A stretch of 64,000 nucleotides of DNA from the NCBI GenBank assembly GCA_963773685.1, contig CAVZBY010000001.1, positions 1 to 64,000 of the forward strand, in the 5' to 3' direction. The stretch is from JALHVH01 sp963773685. Its GTDB lineage: Bacteria > Acidobacteriota > Aminicenantia > Aminicenantales > Saccharicenantaceae. Position 1 is the first letter of the stretch. Every line of letters starts with the position of its first letter. Below, piece after piece: positions 22,917 to 31,667 of the stretch. Under the pieces are notes generated by a model. The model did not search any database and was not told the DNA's origin. It saw only the letters and a list, made by a program, of their open reading frames with translations. The position numbers and the translations under genes are program-made.

Positions 22917-25900
22917 ATGAGCAAACGATTCTTGACCCTGGTGCTGGGCCTGGCCCTGGCCGCCGTGATGACCTACGGCCAGGTGACCAACGCCCGCATC
23001 GTCGGCACCATCGCCGACACCGACGGCAACGTCCTGCCGGGCGTGTCCGTCGAGGCCACGAGCCCGCGGCTCGTCGGGAAGGCGACGACCGTCTCGGACG
23101 CGAACGGCGTCTTTCGCCTTCTCAACCTGATGCCGGGCGTCTATAAGATCACCTACACGCTGGACGGCTTCCAGACCATGGTCCGGGACAACATCAGCGT
23201 GGCCCTGGAGCAAACGCTTACCCTGAACGTGACCATGGAGATCGGCAAGCTCGCCGAGGCGATCACGGTCACGGGACAGGCGCCTCTCATCGACATCAAG
23301 TCCACGTCCAAGGATCTGACCCTGACCAAGGGAACGTTCAACGCCCTGCCCAAGGGCCGCGACTTCGCCTCGCTCGTGACGGTCCTCCCCGGCGTCGATA
23401 CGGAAGCCTTTTCCGGCGGCGTCGACCGGGAGGGGGCGTCGATGCGGTCGGGAGGCCTCTCGGTCGACGGCGCGTCGGCCTCGGAGAACGTCTATTTCGT
23501 CGACGGGATGAACACCACGCATCTCGAGGACGGCACGATGTCGCAGAAGGTCAACTTCGACTTCATCGACGAGGTCCAGGTCAAGGCCAGCGGCTACCAG
23601 GCCGAGTTCGGCGGCTCCCTGGGCGGCGTCGTCAACGTCGTGACGCGTTCCGGAGGCAACGAGATCCACGGGGACGTCATCGCTTACTACAGCGGCAGCG
23701 CCCTGAGCGGAAAACAGCGCGACATTCTGCGCATCAATCCCCTGGACAACACGATCGCCGAGTACGCCAACTACCAGGACCTGAACGGCAAGACGAAGGA
23801 ATCGATCCTCGAGGGCGGTTTCAACCTGGGGGGATACATCTTCAAGGACAAGCTGTGGTTCTTCGGGACCGTCATGCCCGCCCAGCGCGACCGAACCCGT
23901 CCGATCACCTGGATCGGCGACGGCTCGAAGGGCGAATACAACCGCAAGGACCTCGAGATCAACTATTCCGCGAAGCTGACGGCCCAGCCGTTCGCCAATC
24001 TCCGCGTTTCGGCGAGCTTCCTCAACAACTTCTGGAAATATACGGGGGCCCTGCCCTCCTCGGACGGAGCCGGCGACCAGACGGCGCCCTGGGGCGATTT
24101 CGGATTCGATTTCCCGAACTGGAGCGCCAGCGCCTCGGCGGACTATACCGTGGGGAACAACCTGATGATCAGCGCCCGCGGAGGCTTCTTTTTCTCCAAC
24201 AACAACAACCAAAAGGTAAAGCCGGCCGATCCCCTTTGGCTTTTCCGCCAAACCAATGCCGCCTATCCCGAGATCCCGGCGGACCTCGTCCGGCCCCGCC
24301 TCTGGATGAACTATGCTTCGGTGCTCGACGGCAATGTTACGAAGAAATACATCAGCGACCGCGCCTCGGTCAACCTGGACTTCAACTATTTCCCCAATTT
24401 CGCCGGGGAGCACTCCCTGAAGGCCGGGGTCCAGTGGGTGCGCCTGCATGAGGACATCGATAACTCGTTCGCCTATCCCTATGTCCGTCTGAACTGGGGC
24501 CAGGCTTACACCGACCCCAACGATCCCACGAAGACCTATCGCGGCCAGTACGGATACTACGAAGTCCGCGGCGGCGTCTCCTCGCCGTACGGCACCCTGG
24601 CCGAGGCCCACAGCACGAGCATCGCCCTGTACGCACAGGATTCCTGGACCATCGCCAAGAGGCTCACCCTCAACTTCGGCATCCGGGCGGAGAGCGAGTA
24701 CGTGCCCAGCTTCAGCGACATGCCCGAGTACAAGGGCAGAAAGGCCGTCGATTTCAAGTTCGGCGACAAGCTGGCGCCCCGCCTGGGATTCGTCTTCGAC
24801 GTGCTCGGCGATTCCAGCCTCAAGGTGTTCGGTTCCTATGGCGTGTTCTACGACGTGTTCAAGCTCGGGATGGCCGTCGGATCCTACGGCGGCTTCAAGT
24901 GGATATCCGATTACTACACCCTCGACACGTACGACTGGCGGCAGATCGGCGTCAACGGCAACTACCCGGGCACGTTCATCCGCGCCAAGAACGAGCGCGA
25001 GCCGTCCTTTGACGATACGGATCCCTCGCTGAAGCCCGTGGCCCAGAGCGAGCTGTCGTTCGGGATCGAAAAGAGACTCCGGGACGACCTGTCCACCTCG
25101 GTGCGGTTCGTTTACAAGCACCTCATCCGTACGATCGAGGACATCGGCTTCGAAACCCCGACCGGCACCAAGTACTACACGGCCAATCCAGGGTTCGGGT
25201 GGACGCTCTATCAGAAGGACGGCGGCCGCTTCCCGGACAATCTCTGGGCCTGCCCCAAGGCCAAGCGCGAATATTATGCCGTCAACTTCTCCCTGGACAA
25301 GCGTTTCAGCGACAACTGGATGGGCGGCGTCTCCTTCACCTGGAGCAGCCTGCGCGGCAACTACTCCGGCCTCGCCAGCTCCGATGAAGTGGACGTCAAC
25401 GGCTACGGCCGCACCGACCCGAACGTCGCCCGCTTCTGGGACGGATGGTTCCTCCCTTACACCCAGGACGGTAAGGCCATCGACGGGCCTCTCGGAACCG
25501 ACCGGCCCCTCTATTTCAAGGCCTACGGTTCCTACACGTTCCCCTTCGGCCTGACCCTCGGCACGACAGCCAGCGCCTACTCGGGCGTGCCGACCTCCAT
25601 CGAATTCAACTTCGGCGGCATGCAGGGCTTCTACCCGCTCGGGAGGGGGACGGAAAAGCGCTCCCCGTTCATCTTCGTTGCGAACCTTTACGCCGAATAC
25701 CCCGTCAAGCTGGGCCGCACCAGGCTGACCTTCAGCCTGAACGTCGACAACCTGACCAACAACAAGTCCGCCCAGCGCATCTACGGCATCTACAACCAGG
25801 ATGACCCGGCCCTGACCGAGGCCGAGATCCTGGCCCATTTCGATTATCGCAACGTCGCTCAAGATCTCGATCCGCGCTTCCTCAAACCCTACTTCTTCAT

Positions 25901-25943
25901 GGACCCCATCACCGCGCGCATCGGGATCAAGTTCGGATTCTGA
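22917..25943 (+). CDS. TonB-dependent receptor-like outer-membrane protein 1 (Oar-type)
   Basis: A 1008-residue protein. ATG 22917 is set by AGGAGG seven bases upstream. A signal peptide covers residues about 1-22. Residues about 23-105 form a carboxypeptidase-regulatory-like domain (IVGTIADTDGNVLPGVSVEA ... GVYKITYTLDGF). The plug domain, about 110-260, contains LPKGRDFASLVTVLPGV and GGSLGGVVNVVTRSGGNEIHG. The remainder is a beta-barrel rich in Tyr/Trp/Gly, ending IGIKFGF with the C-terminal Phe typical of outer-membrane proteins. Substrate unknown; proteins of this class in Acidobacteriota-like bacteria take up glycans or peptides. Divergent neighbour of the LytTR cluster and closed by a terminator. 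Confidence 0.92.
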   Translation: MSKRFLTLVLGLALAAVMTYGQVTNARIVGTIADTDGNVLPGVSVEATSPRLVGKATTVSDANGVFRLLNLMPGVYKITYTLDGFQTMVRDNISVALEQTLTLNVTMEIGKLAEAITVTGQAPLIDIKSTSKDLTLTKGTFNALPKGRDFASLVTVLPGVDTEAFSGGVDREGASMRSGGLSVDGASASENVYFVDGMNTTHLEDGTMSQKVNFDFIDEVQVKASGYQAEFGGSLGGVVNVVTRSGGNEIHGDVIAYYSGSALSGKQRDILRINPLDNTIAEYANYQDLNGKTKESILEGGFNLGGYIFKDKLWFFGTVMPAQRDRTRPITWIGDGSKGEYNRKDLEINYSAKLTAQPFANLRVSASFLNNFWKYTGALPSSDGAGDQTAPWGDFGFDFPNWSASASADYTVGNNLMISARGGFFFSNNNNQKVKPADPLWLFRQTNAAYPEIPADLVRPRLWMNYASVLDGNVTKKYISDRASVNLDFNYFPNFAGEHSLKAGVQWVRLHEDIDNSFAYPYVRLNWGQAYTDPNDPTKTYRGQYGYYEVRGGVSSPYGTLAEAHSTSIALYAQDSWTIAKRLTLNFGIRAESEYVPSFSDMPEYKGRKAVDFKFGDKLAPRLGFVFDVLGDSSLKVFGSYGVFYDVFKLGMAVGSYGGFKWISDYYTLDTYDWRQIGVNGNYPGTFIRAKNEREPSFDDTDPSLKPVAQSELSFGIEKRLRDDLSTSVRFVYKHLIRTIEDIGFETPTGTKYYTANPGFGWTLYQKDGGRFPDNLWACPKAKREYYAVNFSLDKRFSDNWMGGVSFTWSSLRGNYSGLASSDEVDVNGYGRTDPNVARFWDGWFLPYTQDGKAIDGPLGTDRPLYFKAYGSYTFPFGLTLGTTASAYSGVPTSIEFNFGGMQGFYPLGRGTEKRSPFIFVANLYAEYPVKLGRTRLTFSLNVDNLTNNKSAQRIYGIYNQDDPALTEAEILAHFDYRNVAQDLDPRFLKPYFFMDPITARIGIKFGF

Positions 25944-25950
25944 CCTTCAA

Positions 25951-25989
25951 CACCGGCCCCTGACGAACCTCGGTTCGCGGGGGCCGGTG
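25951..25989 (+). terminator. Strong hairpin after receptor 1
   Basis: CACCGGCCCC (25951-25960) pairs perfectly with GGGGCCGGTG (25980-25989), with an inner CGAAC/GTTCG stem. The tail is pyrimidine-rich but short in T. Confidence 0.65.
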
Positions 25990-26153
25990 CTCTCCTCCTT
26001 AACCCTTCCTAACCCTAATCCGAGCGGGGGCCCCGGGCCCCCGCTTTCAATCCCGATCCGAAGCGGCGTCCCCGGGACAGGGAGCATCCTCCACGATAGA
26101 GATCAGGGGCAGAACAGTCCCCCGGTCCTGAGGGATCTTGACGGGAGCGGCCC

Positions 26154-28031
26154 TTAGCGGCCCTTGGCCGGCGCCGCCAGGAGCATCTTCTGGTAGCCCG
26201 TCGCGGCCTGAACGAAATATTTAGCGGCGTTCTCGATGTCTTTGCTCGACTGGAGTCCCGTGGCCTGCTTCTCGGCTTCCTTGGCCGCATCCAGGGCCTT
26301 GTTGCCGACGGGCTTCGGCTTGAGGTCGTTGACTTCCTCTCTCAAGCCCTCGACGTATTTCCTGAAGACCTTGAGACGGTCATCGTCCTTCGGCCTTTCC
26401 TGACAGGTCCTGAAGAGCCTCTCGGAGATCATGCACTGACTCCGGGCGTCGACGTAACGCTTTTGAGTGAACGCCTTCTGGGCATCGGCCAGGAGGCCGT
26501 CGGACAGCCTGACGAAAAGAGATTTCTCGTCGATGCCCGCCTTCAGGGCCACGGTCCTGGCCGCCGAGGCCCGGGCCCGGGCCAGACTCGCCGATGCGGC
26601 CTCGGGGTCCTGGGGAGCGGGGACCGCCGGGACGGACTGTGTCTTGGGATCGGAGGCCTTGGGATCGGCCTTGACGGAGGCGGGCGGAGGCCCGGCTTCC
26701 GGTTCCGGCTCCTTCTTTGCCCCGACATTCGGGATAGCCGGCTTTTCCGAAGGCTCTTCCTTCGGGACCATGGACTTGGCTCCCGAGTCCGTCGGCGTAT
26801 CGGACGGAACCGTCTTGGCGGCCGCCGTCTGTTGGGGTTGAACCGGAGAGGAAGAGGGCGCCCCCCCCTTTCCGGGGAGGAGCTTGAAGACGACGAAAGC
26901 GATCACGGCCAGGGCGGCCAGCCCGGCGACGGCGGGAACGGCGAGCTTCTTCACCTTGAAATTGGCCGTGATCTCCTTCGTGTTCCCGACGTTCTTCCCC
27001 ACGACGACCCGCTCTCCCGTCGAAAGCTCCCTTTCCACTCGGTCGAGCTCGGCGATGAGCTCCTCGGCGCTCTGGAAACGATTCGCCGGCGACTTCTCCA
27101 TGCACCGGGCGATGATCTTCGCGAGGCCGGGCGGGACCTGGGGGTTGATCTCCCGCACGTCCCGGGGTTTCTCGGTCTTGTGCTTCATCGCGACGCTCAG
27201 GGGCGTTTCCCCCTCGAACGGGACCTTGCCCGACGTCATCTCGTACAGGACGACGCCCAGGGAATAGATGTCCGCCCGGGCATCGACCTCCTTGAGCTCG
27301 GCCTGCTCGGGAGACATGTACTCGGGGGTTCCGATCATGACCCCGGAGCCGGTCATCCCTTCGGCGTCGGCGAACCGGGCGATGCCGAAGTCCATGATCC
27401 GGGCGTTCCCGTCCTGGTCGATCATGATGTTCTGCGGCTTGAGGTCCCGGTGGACGACGCCCAGCCGATGCGCCTCGGCCAGCCCCTCGACGACCTGCCG
27501 GGCGATATGGATGGCCTTGCCCGCGGAGAGCGTACCCGCCCTGCGGATGAAACGCTTCAGGTCCTCGCCCGCGACGTATTCCATCGTGATGTACCGGAAG
27601 AACCCTTCCTCGCCGATGTCATGCATCCGGCAGACGTTCCGGTGGCTGATCTTGCGGGCGAACTTGAGCTCGTTCTTGAAGCGCTCGATGGCCTTGTCGT
27701 TGACGCTGATCTCCGGCCGGATGAGCTTGAGGGCCACGACCTCGCCGACCTTGCGGTCGTAAGCCTTGAAGACCTTGCCCATCCCGCCCTGGCCGAGGGG
27801 CTCGATGATCTCGTAGCGCTCGGCGAACAGGTCGCCGCGCACGATCTCGAACGTCGCCGCCTTGACGGTCCGGCCCGATTCTTCCTTCAGGGAAGCGGCG
27901 CAATTCGTGCAGAACCGGCTGTCGGCGGGATTCTCCGTCCGGCATTCCGGGCAGACGGTCAGGCCCTTCCCCCGGACGCGGGACGCTCCTGTCGGCCTCC
28001 CGGTTTCGCTGGTGCGCTTCTTGGCTGGCGT
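26154..28031 (-). CDS. Zinc-ribbon Ser/Thr protein kinase with one membrane segment
   Basis: About 625 residues. Near the N-terminus CPEC ... CTNC forms a zinc ribbon. The Hanks-type kinase domain runs about residues 75-335: LGQGGMGKVFKAYD (P loop), VHRDLKPQN (catalytic loop), DFG, GTPEYMSPEQ. One membrane helix lies about 364-384 (VPAVAGLAALAVIAFVVF), then a Pro/Lys-rich linker and a helical TPR-like C-terminus outside the membrane. No ATG, GTG or TTG lies in frame between the promoter and the zinc ribbon. ACG 28031-28029, five bases after GGAGG, is the best start candidate, or an ATG was lost by mutation or error. It follows the nucleotide cyclase gene on the same strand. Confidence 0.88.
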   Translation of the reverse strand, partial: TPAKKRTSETGRPTGASRVRGKGLTVCPECRTENPADSRFCTNCAASLKEESGRTVKAATFEIVRGDLFAERYEIIEPLGQGGMGKVFKAYDRKVGEVVALKLIRPEISVNDKAIERFKNELKFARKISHRNVCRMHDIGEEGFFRYITMEYVAGEDLKRFIRRAGTLSAGKAIHIARQVVEGLAEAHRLGVVHRDLKPQNIMIDQDGNARIMDFGIARFADAEGMTGSGVMIGTPEYMSPEQAELKEVDARADIYSLGVVLYEMTSGKVPFEGETPLSVAMKHKTEKPRDVREINPQVPPGLAKIIARCMEKSPANRFQSAEELIAELDRVERELSTGERVVVGKNVGNTKEITANFKVKKLAVPAVAGLAALAVIAFVVFKLLPGKGGAPSSSPVQPQQTAAAKTVPSDTPTDSGAKSMVPKEEPSEKPAIPNVGAKKEPEPEAGPPPASVKADPKASDPKTQSVPAVPAPQDPEAASASLARARASAARTVALKAGIDEKSLFVRLSDGLLADAQKAFTQKRYVDARSQCMISERLFRTCQERPKDDDRLKVFRKYVEGLREEVNDLKPKPVGNKALDAAKEAEKQATGLQSSKDIENAAKYFVQAATGYQKMLLAAPAKGR

Positions 28032-28052
28032 CTTGTCCTCCGATGAAGGTTC

Positions 28053-28082
28053 TTTATATTCCAGGGGCGGGCCGAATGTCAA
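28053..28082 (-). promoter_or_regulatory. Strong sigma-70-type promoter of the Ser/Thr kinase
   Basis: On the minus strand TTGACA (28082-28077), 18 nt, TATAAA (28058-28053). It lies at the very end of the cyclase gene. Transcription starting near 28046 puts GGAGG (28041-28037) and the ACG start candidate immediately downstream. Confidence 0.7.
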
Positions 28083-29664
28083 GGCTGGGGGACGGGGCCC
28101 TTCCAGCCCCGGATCCGGTAGGCCTTCAGCTTCCCTTCGTGCTTTGTCTCGATCTCCCGGGGCGGGTACTCCGCGTCCACGCTCTGATGGAGGCGGGCGT
28201 AGGCGGCCGGGCTGATGAGGACCTCCCCCGCCCCCGCCGCGGCGCAATAGCGCGAGGCGGTATTGATCGTGCTCCCGATGACCGTGTATTCCATGCGCTC
28301 GGGCGCGCCGACGAAACCGTGGATGACCGGCCCCGTGTGGATACCGACGCCGATCCGGAACGGGACGGCGGCCTTCCAGCGCCCCGCCGCCAGGCGGTCC
28401 AGGGCCTCCTGCATCTCCAAGCCCGCGAGCACGGCGTGTTCCCACTGCCGCTCGTCGGGATCGGGACTTCCGAAGACGGCGAGGATGGCATCTCCCATGT
28501 ACTTGTCGACGGTCCCTCCCCGCTTCAGGACGATCGGGGTCAGGTCATGGAACATGTCGTTGAGCATCTGGACGACGGTCTCGGGCTCCATCCCGGCGGT
28601 CATCCTGGTGAATCCGCGGACGTCCGCGAACAGGATCGTGACGACCTCGACCCGCTCGCTGACGACGGCCATCCGGGCCGGGCTGCGGGCCAGCCTCTCG
28701 GCGATGGGCCGGGGGAACTGGGCCAGGAGCCTGGCTTTGACGACGGCCTCCCGCTGGAGAACCTGTTGGAGGGAGAGGTTCTTGACGAACATCGCCGCCT
28801 GGGTCGCCATGACCTGCATCAGGCGGAGGTCGTCGATGCCGAAGGCCGCGTCCCGCGACGACGCGTCGAGGTACAGCACCCCGAGGACCTCGCCCTTCCA
28901 GATGAGCGGAACGTACATGGCTGACTGGACGCCGAGGTCCATGAGGCTGGCCGAGGGCTCGACGGGGCCGGGCGCGTCCACGTCCCACAGACAGCCCTTC
29001 TTCTGGTCCCGGACGTGGCGGGCCAGGGTCAGACTGCACGTCGGAGGCCGGTCGTCCGGCCGGAAGGTCTTGAGGATAAGGTCCGGACCGACGAGCAGTC
29101 CACCGTGGCCGCTCCGGGCGGCTGCGGGGAACGCTTTGAAGACGCGGTCGACCAGGGACGAAGCCAGGGATTCGAGGCCGTCGATCTCACCGAGGGCGGA
29201 GCATAGCTCATAGACGGACTCGAGACGGAGCCGGGCCGCTTCGAGCGAGGCCCCGGCGAGGAACATATCCGGCAGGGGTTGACGGGCGTCGACGACCTCG
29301 CGCGGAGGCCCCTCGGGGACGGCCGCGGCATCGCAGGCGGGCGCCGCCACGGGGCCACGGGCTGATCGAAGACGCCTTCGACCTGGAGCATCGTCTCGCC
29401 GGCACGGACTTCCGCGCCGGGCTCGAGCCGGACCTTGCCCTTGATCCTCTTCCGGCCGATCCAGGTCCCGTTGGTGCTGCCGAGGTCCTCGACGTAATAC
29501 GCGCCGTCCTCGAAAGTGATCCGGGCATGGCGGCCTGAGACCTTGACGTCTTTCAGGTCGAGGTGGCCGGGCGCCGGCGCGAGTTGGCGGCCGACGAGGA
29601 CGGAATCCAGGTCCGTCGACCACAGCTCCGTTTTGCCCGAGGGGGATTTGGTTCGAATGCGCAT
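28079..29664 (-). CDS. FHA-GAF-class III nucleotide cyclase (one frameshift)
   Basis: The N-terminal frame from ATG 29664 is an FHA domain (residues about 22-95; VLVGRQ, VSGRHARITFEDG, DLGSTNGTWIG), which binds phosphothreonine peptides. Near 29349-29356 the frame breaks in a C run; one added C joins DQPVAP to VAAPACDAAAV in the frame that continues to 28079. That part holds a GAF domain (about 160-310) and a class III cyclase domain (about 330-520) with both metal Asp residues (ILFADVRGFT and YMGDAILAVFG). The product is cAMP or cGMP. It sits directly upstream of a Ser/Thr kinase, so the FHA domain may read phosphorylation by that kinase. The frameshift is probably a consensus error. Confidence 0.88.
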
Positions 29665-29680
29665 ATCGTGCCGTTTCCCG

Positions 29681-29710
29681 GTTTTACATCATGGGCATGA
29701 GCGGTGTCAA
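29681..29710 (-). promoter_or_regulatory. Promoter of the FHA-cyclase gene
   Basis: Minus strand TTGACA (29710-29705), 18 nt, TAAAAC (29686-29681), about 17 bp before ATG 29664. Confidence 0.5.
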
Positions 29711-29726
29711 CGGTCCAGCCGCTCCT

Positions 29727-30572
29727 CTACTTCTTGACCGAAACGTCCTCCTTCATCTTCAGCGTCTTGTAGAGGTCGCGCCGGCCGGCCTTGTCGCCGT
29801 CCATGATCTTCCGGGCGTAGGCGGCCACGGCCGCGGCCTTGGCCCTCGGAACGACCACGACGCCGTCGCCGTCGGCGACGACGACGTCCCCCGGCATGAC
29901 GAGCACGCCGCCGCAGACGACGGGCCGGTTGACCGATTCAAGCTCGTTGCGTCCGGGACGGATCCCGCGCCCGATCTTCCTCATGTACAGAGGGACCTTC
30001 TCGGTGATGATCTCGTCGGTATCCCGGGCCGTGGCGCTCGTGACGACACCGACGCATCCCTTGCCGTACCATTCCAGGATGTTGTAGGAGCCGATCGAGC
30101 CGACGTCGGCCCTCGGAGCGTCCTCGATGACGAGGGCGGTGCCCTTGCGGACGATGCCGAGGTAGGCCTCCGTGGACCGCTTCTCGTACCAGTCGCCCGC
30201 CCATTTGTCGTAATCCTCGACGGACATCTTTCCCGCCGGCGCGTCCTGGGTGGGGACATAGCGGGCCGTGACCGCGACGCCGACGAACCGGTGTTTGAAG
30301 GTCACGGTATCGCGCCAGAGGGTCGCGATCTCGGGGTCCATGAGGCCGATGTTCTGGAGCCCGACGGCGTCCATGCCGTCGGTCACGTCGGCGACCCGGA
30401 GCCCCTTGAAGAGGTCCAGGACCTTCAGGTCCTCGGCTTCCGAATAGACCTTCGTGGGGATGAGGTTCATCCCGGCGCGCAGAGAGGCCGCTTCATCGGC
30501 CATCGGACCCGCGACAAGCCCTCCGCAAAGGGCGCTCAACGTCACAAGGGCGACCACGATATTCCTGTACAT
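29727..30572 (-). CDS. Exported RraA-like (HMG/CHA-aldolase fold) protein
   Basis: A 281-residue protein. Start 30572 (MYRNIVV) has AAGGAGG six bases upstream and opens a signal peptide ending near GLVAG (residues about 1-22). From about 60 the RraA/dimethylmenaquinone-methyltransferase-like fold is clear: RVADVTDGMDAVG, IEDAPRADVGSIG with the metal/ligand region, GVVTSATARDTDEI, and RPVVCGGVLVMPGDVVVADGDGVVVVP with the family's D-x-D-G-V-V-V-V-P ending. RraA relatives are normally cytoplasmic aldolases or RNase E inhibitors; an exported version is unusual and suggests a periplasmic oxo-acid aldolase or decarboxylase. It is divergent from the structured leader to its right. Confidence 0.8.
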   Translation of the reverse strand: MYRNIVVALVTLSALCGGLVAGPMADEAASLRAGMNLIPTKVYSEAEDLKVLDLFKGLRVADVTDGMDAVGLQNIGLMDPEIATLWRDTVTFKHRFVGVAVTARYVPTQDAPAGKMSVEDYDKWAGDWYEKRSTEAYLGIVRKGTALVIEDAPRADVGSIGSYNILEWYGKGCVGVVTSATARDTDEIITEKVPLYMRKIGRGIRPGRNELESVNRPVVCGGVLVMPGDVVVADGDGVVVVPRAKAAAVAAYARKIMDGDKAGRRDLYKTLKMKEDVSVKK

Positions 30573-30623
30573 GGAAACCTCCTTGACGGACGATATCGGC
30601 CGGACGCCTGCCTTCAAAGGGCA

Positions 30624-30653
30624 ATCTAACACCGGAGGCCGGGACGATGTCAA
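30624..30653 (-). promoter_or_regulatory. Promoter of the RraA-like gene
   Basis: Minus strand TTGACA (30653-30648), 18 nt, TTAGAT (30629-30624). Its -35 is six bases from the -35 of the divergent promoter at 30660. Confidence 0.6.
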
Positions 30654-30659
30654 GCGCGG

Positions 30660-30689
30660 TTGACTAAGTTCCGCTCCCTAGCTTATATT
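30660..30689 (+). promoter_or_regulatory. Promoter of the structured leader and lipoprotein
   Basis: TTGACT (30660-30665), 18 nt, TATATT (30684-30689). The predicted start near 30696 coincides with the left arm of the long inverted repeat. Confidence 0.6.
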
Positions 30690-30693
30690 CGGT

Positions 30694-30887
30694 TCTTCTC
30701 CGGATTCCGGGGATCGTCGGCGCTGATGGATGCTGGCCTGAAGCCCCCCGTAGCGGAGGGGGACCCGCCGTCAAGGCCGGCAAGCCTTGACGACGGGGGA
30801 ACCGACGGGACTGGTTCCCGGGGGTCGGGGGGAGAGGGTCAGCTCCATCAGCGCGCCCGCGCAACGAAACCCGGAATCCGGAGAAGA
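30694..30887 (+). ncRNA. Highly structured leader RNA or palindromic repeat element
   Basis: A nested set of perfect inverted repeats. The outer arms, 18 bp each, are 30694-30711 and 30870-30887. The second stem is 30720-30730 with 30844-30854 (11 bp), continued after a one-base bulge by 30732-30738 with 30837-30843. Inside are three local hairpins: CCCCC/GGGGG (30744-30762), CGTCAAGGC/GCCTTGACG (30769-30777, 30784-30792) and GGGAACC/GGTTCCC (30797-30803, 30813-30819). This is a closed multibranch fold. It lies exactly between a promoter and the lipoprotein start, so a cis-acting leader is one reading. A MITE-like insertion with 18-bp terminal repeats is the other. No known riboswitch class is recognised. 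Confidence 0.6.
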
Positions 30888-30926
30888 CCTTATATTTCCG
30901 GACACACCAGGCAAAGGAGGCCGCCC

Positions 30927-31664
30927 TTGAGAACAAAGCTCGTATGCGCCTTCGCCGTCGCCGCTCTGGTCCTGGGAGCGGCGGGATGCTCGAAGAAGGA
31001 GACGTCCGCGGAGGAATCTGAAGCCCTGGCCGGCGAGGCCGCGGCTCTGGCCGAAGCCGAGTCCGAAGAGAGCGCCGCCCAGGGATGGCTTGAGGTCCGG
31101 GGCGCCGGCCTGGAGGGACAGGAGGTCCGGAAGGCCGGGACTCCAGAGAAGGTCGGGACCGTCAGCGCGACCCGGTCCGTCATTCCCCTGCCGCCCGGGA
31201 CGTATGACGTCGTGTTCGGGAAAAGCCTCTGGAAGGGAGTCGTGGTCGCCGAAGATAAGACCACGACCCTCGTACCGGGGTGGCTCTCCGTCTCCGGGGC
31301 GTCCCTGGAAGGCCACGAGATCGTGGAAGAGGCCGCGGGGACCGTTCAAGGCGTTGTGAGCGCGTCGCAGGATTCCATCGGCCTTATCCCCGGCCGTTAC
31401 GTCGTCATGTTCGGAAGACTCCCTTGGCCGGTCGAGGTCCGGGCCGGAGAAACGCTGGTCCTCAGGCCGGGGACCGTCGAGGTCCCCTATGCGGACATCT
31501 CCGGGCACCGGATCTACGACCGTTCCGGCGCCGTCGTCGGAGAGGTCAGCGCTACCCGAAGCTCCGTCCCGCTCCCGCCGGGGGAATACGAGATCGAGCT
31601 CGGAGGGGCGAGAGTCCCCTTCTCGCTCAGGGAGGGAGAGACCCGAAGGTTCGAAAGGGAATAG
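30927..31664 (+). CDS. Lipoprotein with three tandem beta repeats
   Basis: A 245-residue protein. The TTG start at 30927 is set by AAAGGAGG six bases upstream. The lipobox VLGAAGC puts Cys at about residue 21. After an acidic Ala/Glu-rich linker (about 25-55), three units of about 60-70 residues repeat the pattern G-W-L-x-V-x-G-A-x-L-x-G-H/Q-E ... G-x-V-S-A-x-x-x-x-I-P-L-P-P-G-x-Y-x-V-x-F-G. The third is the most divergent (VPYADISGHRIYDRSG). PEGA-like beta repeats are the closest pattern I know. Position behind the long structured leader suggests regulated expression. It ends 3 bp before the M28 peptidase gene, so the two are one operon. Confidence 0.75.
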   Translation: MRTKLVCAFAVAALVLGAAGCSKKETSAEESEALAGEAAALAEAESEESAAQGWLEVRGAGLEGQEVRKAGTPEKVGTVSATRSVIPLPPGTYDVVFGKSLWKGVVVAEDKTTTLVPGWLSVSGASLEGHEIVEEAAGTVQGVVSASQDSIGLIPGRYVVMFGRLPWPVEVRAGETLVLRPGTVEVPYADISGHRIYDRSGAVVGEVSATRSSVPLPPGEYEIELGGARVPFSLREGETRRFERE

Positions 31665-31667
31665 CCC

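Noticed and set aside
22902..25862. 986-codon open frame on the minus strand opposite receptor 1
   Set aside because: It is the antisense shadow of a strongly coding GC-rich gene; no domain, signal or ribosome site, and residue composition typical of such shadows.
29340..29360. Programmed frameshifting in the FHA-cyclase gene
   Set aside because: No slippery heptamer plus structure is apparent, and the same type of one-base change occurs in several unrelated genes of the window, favouring error.
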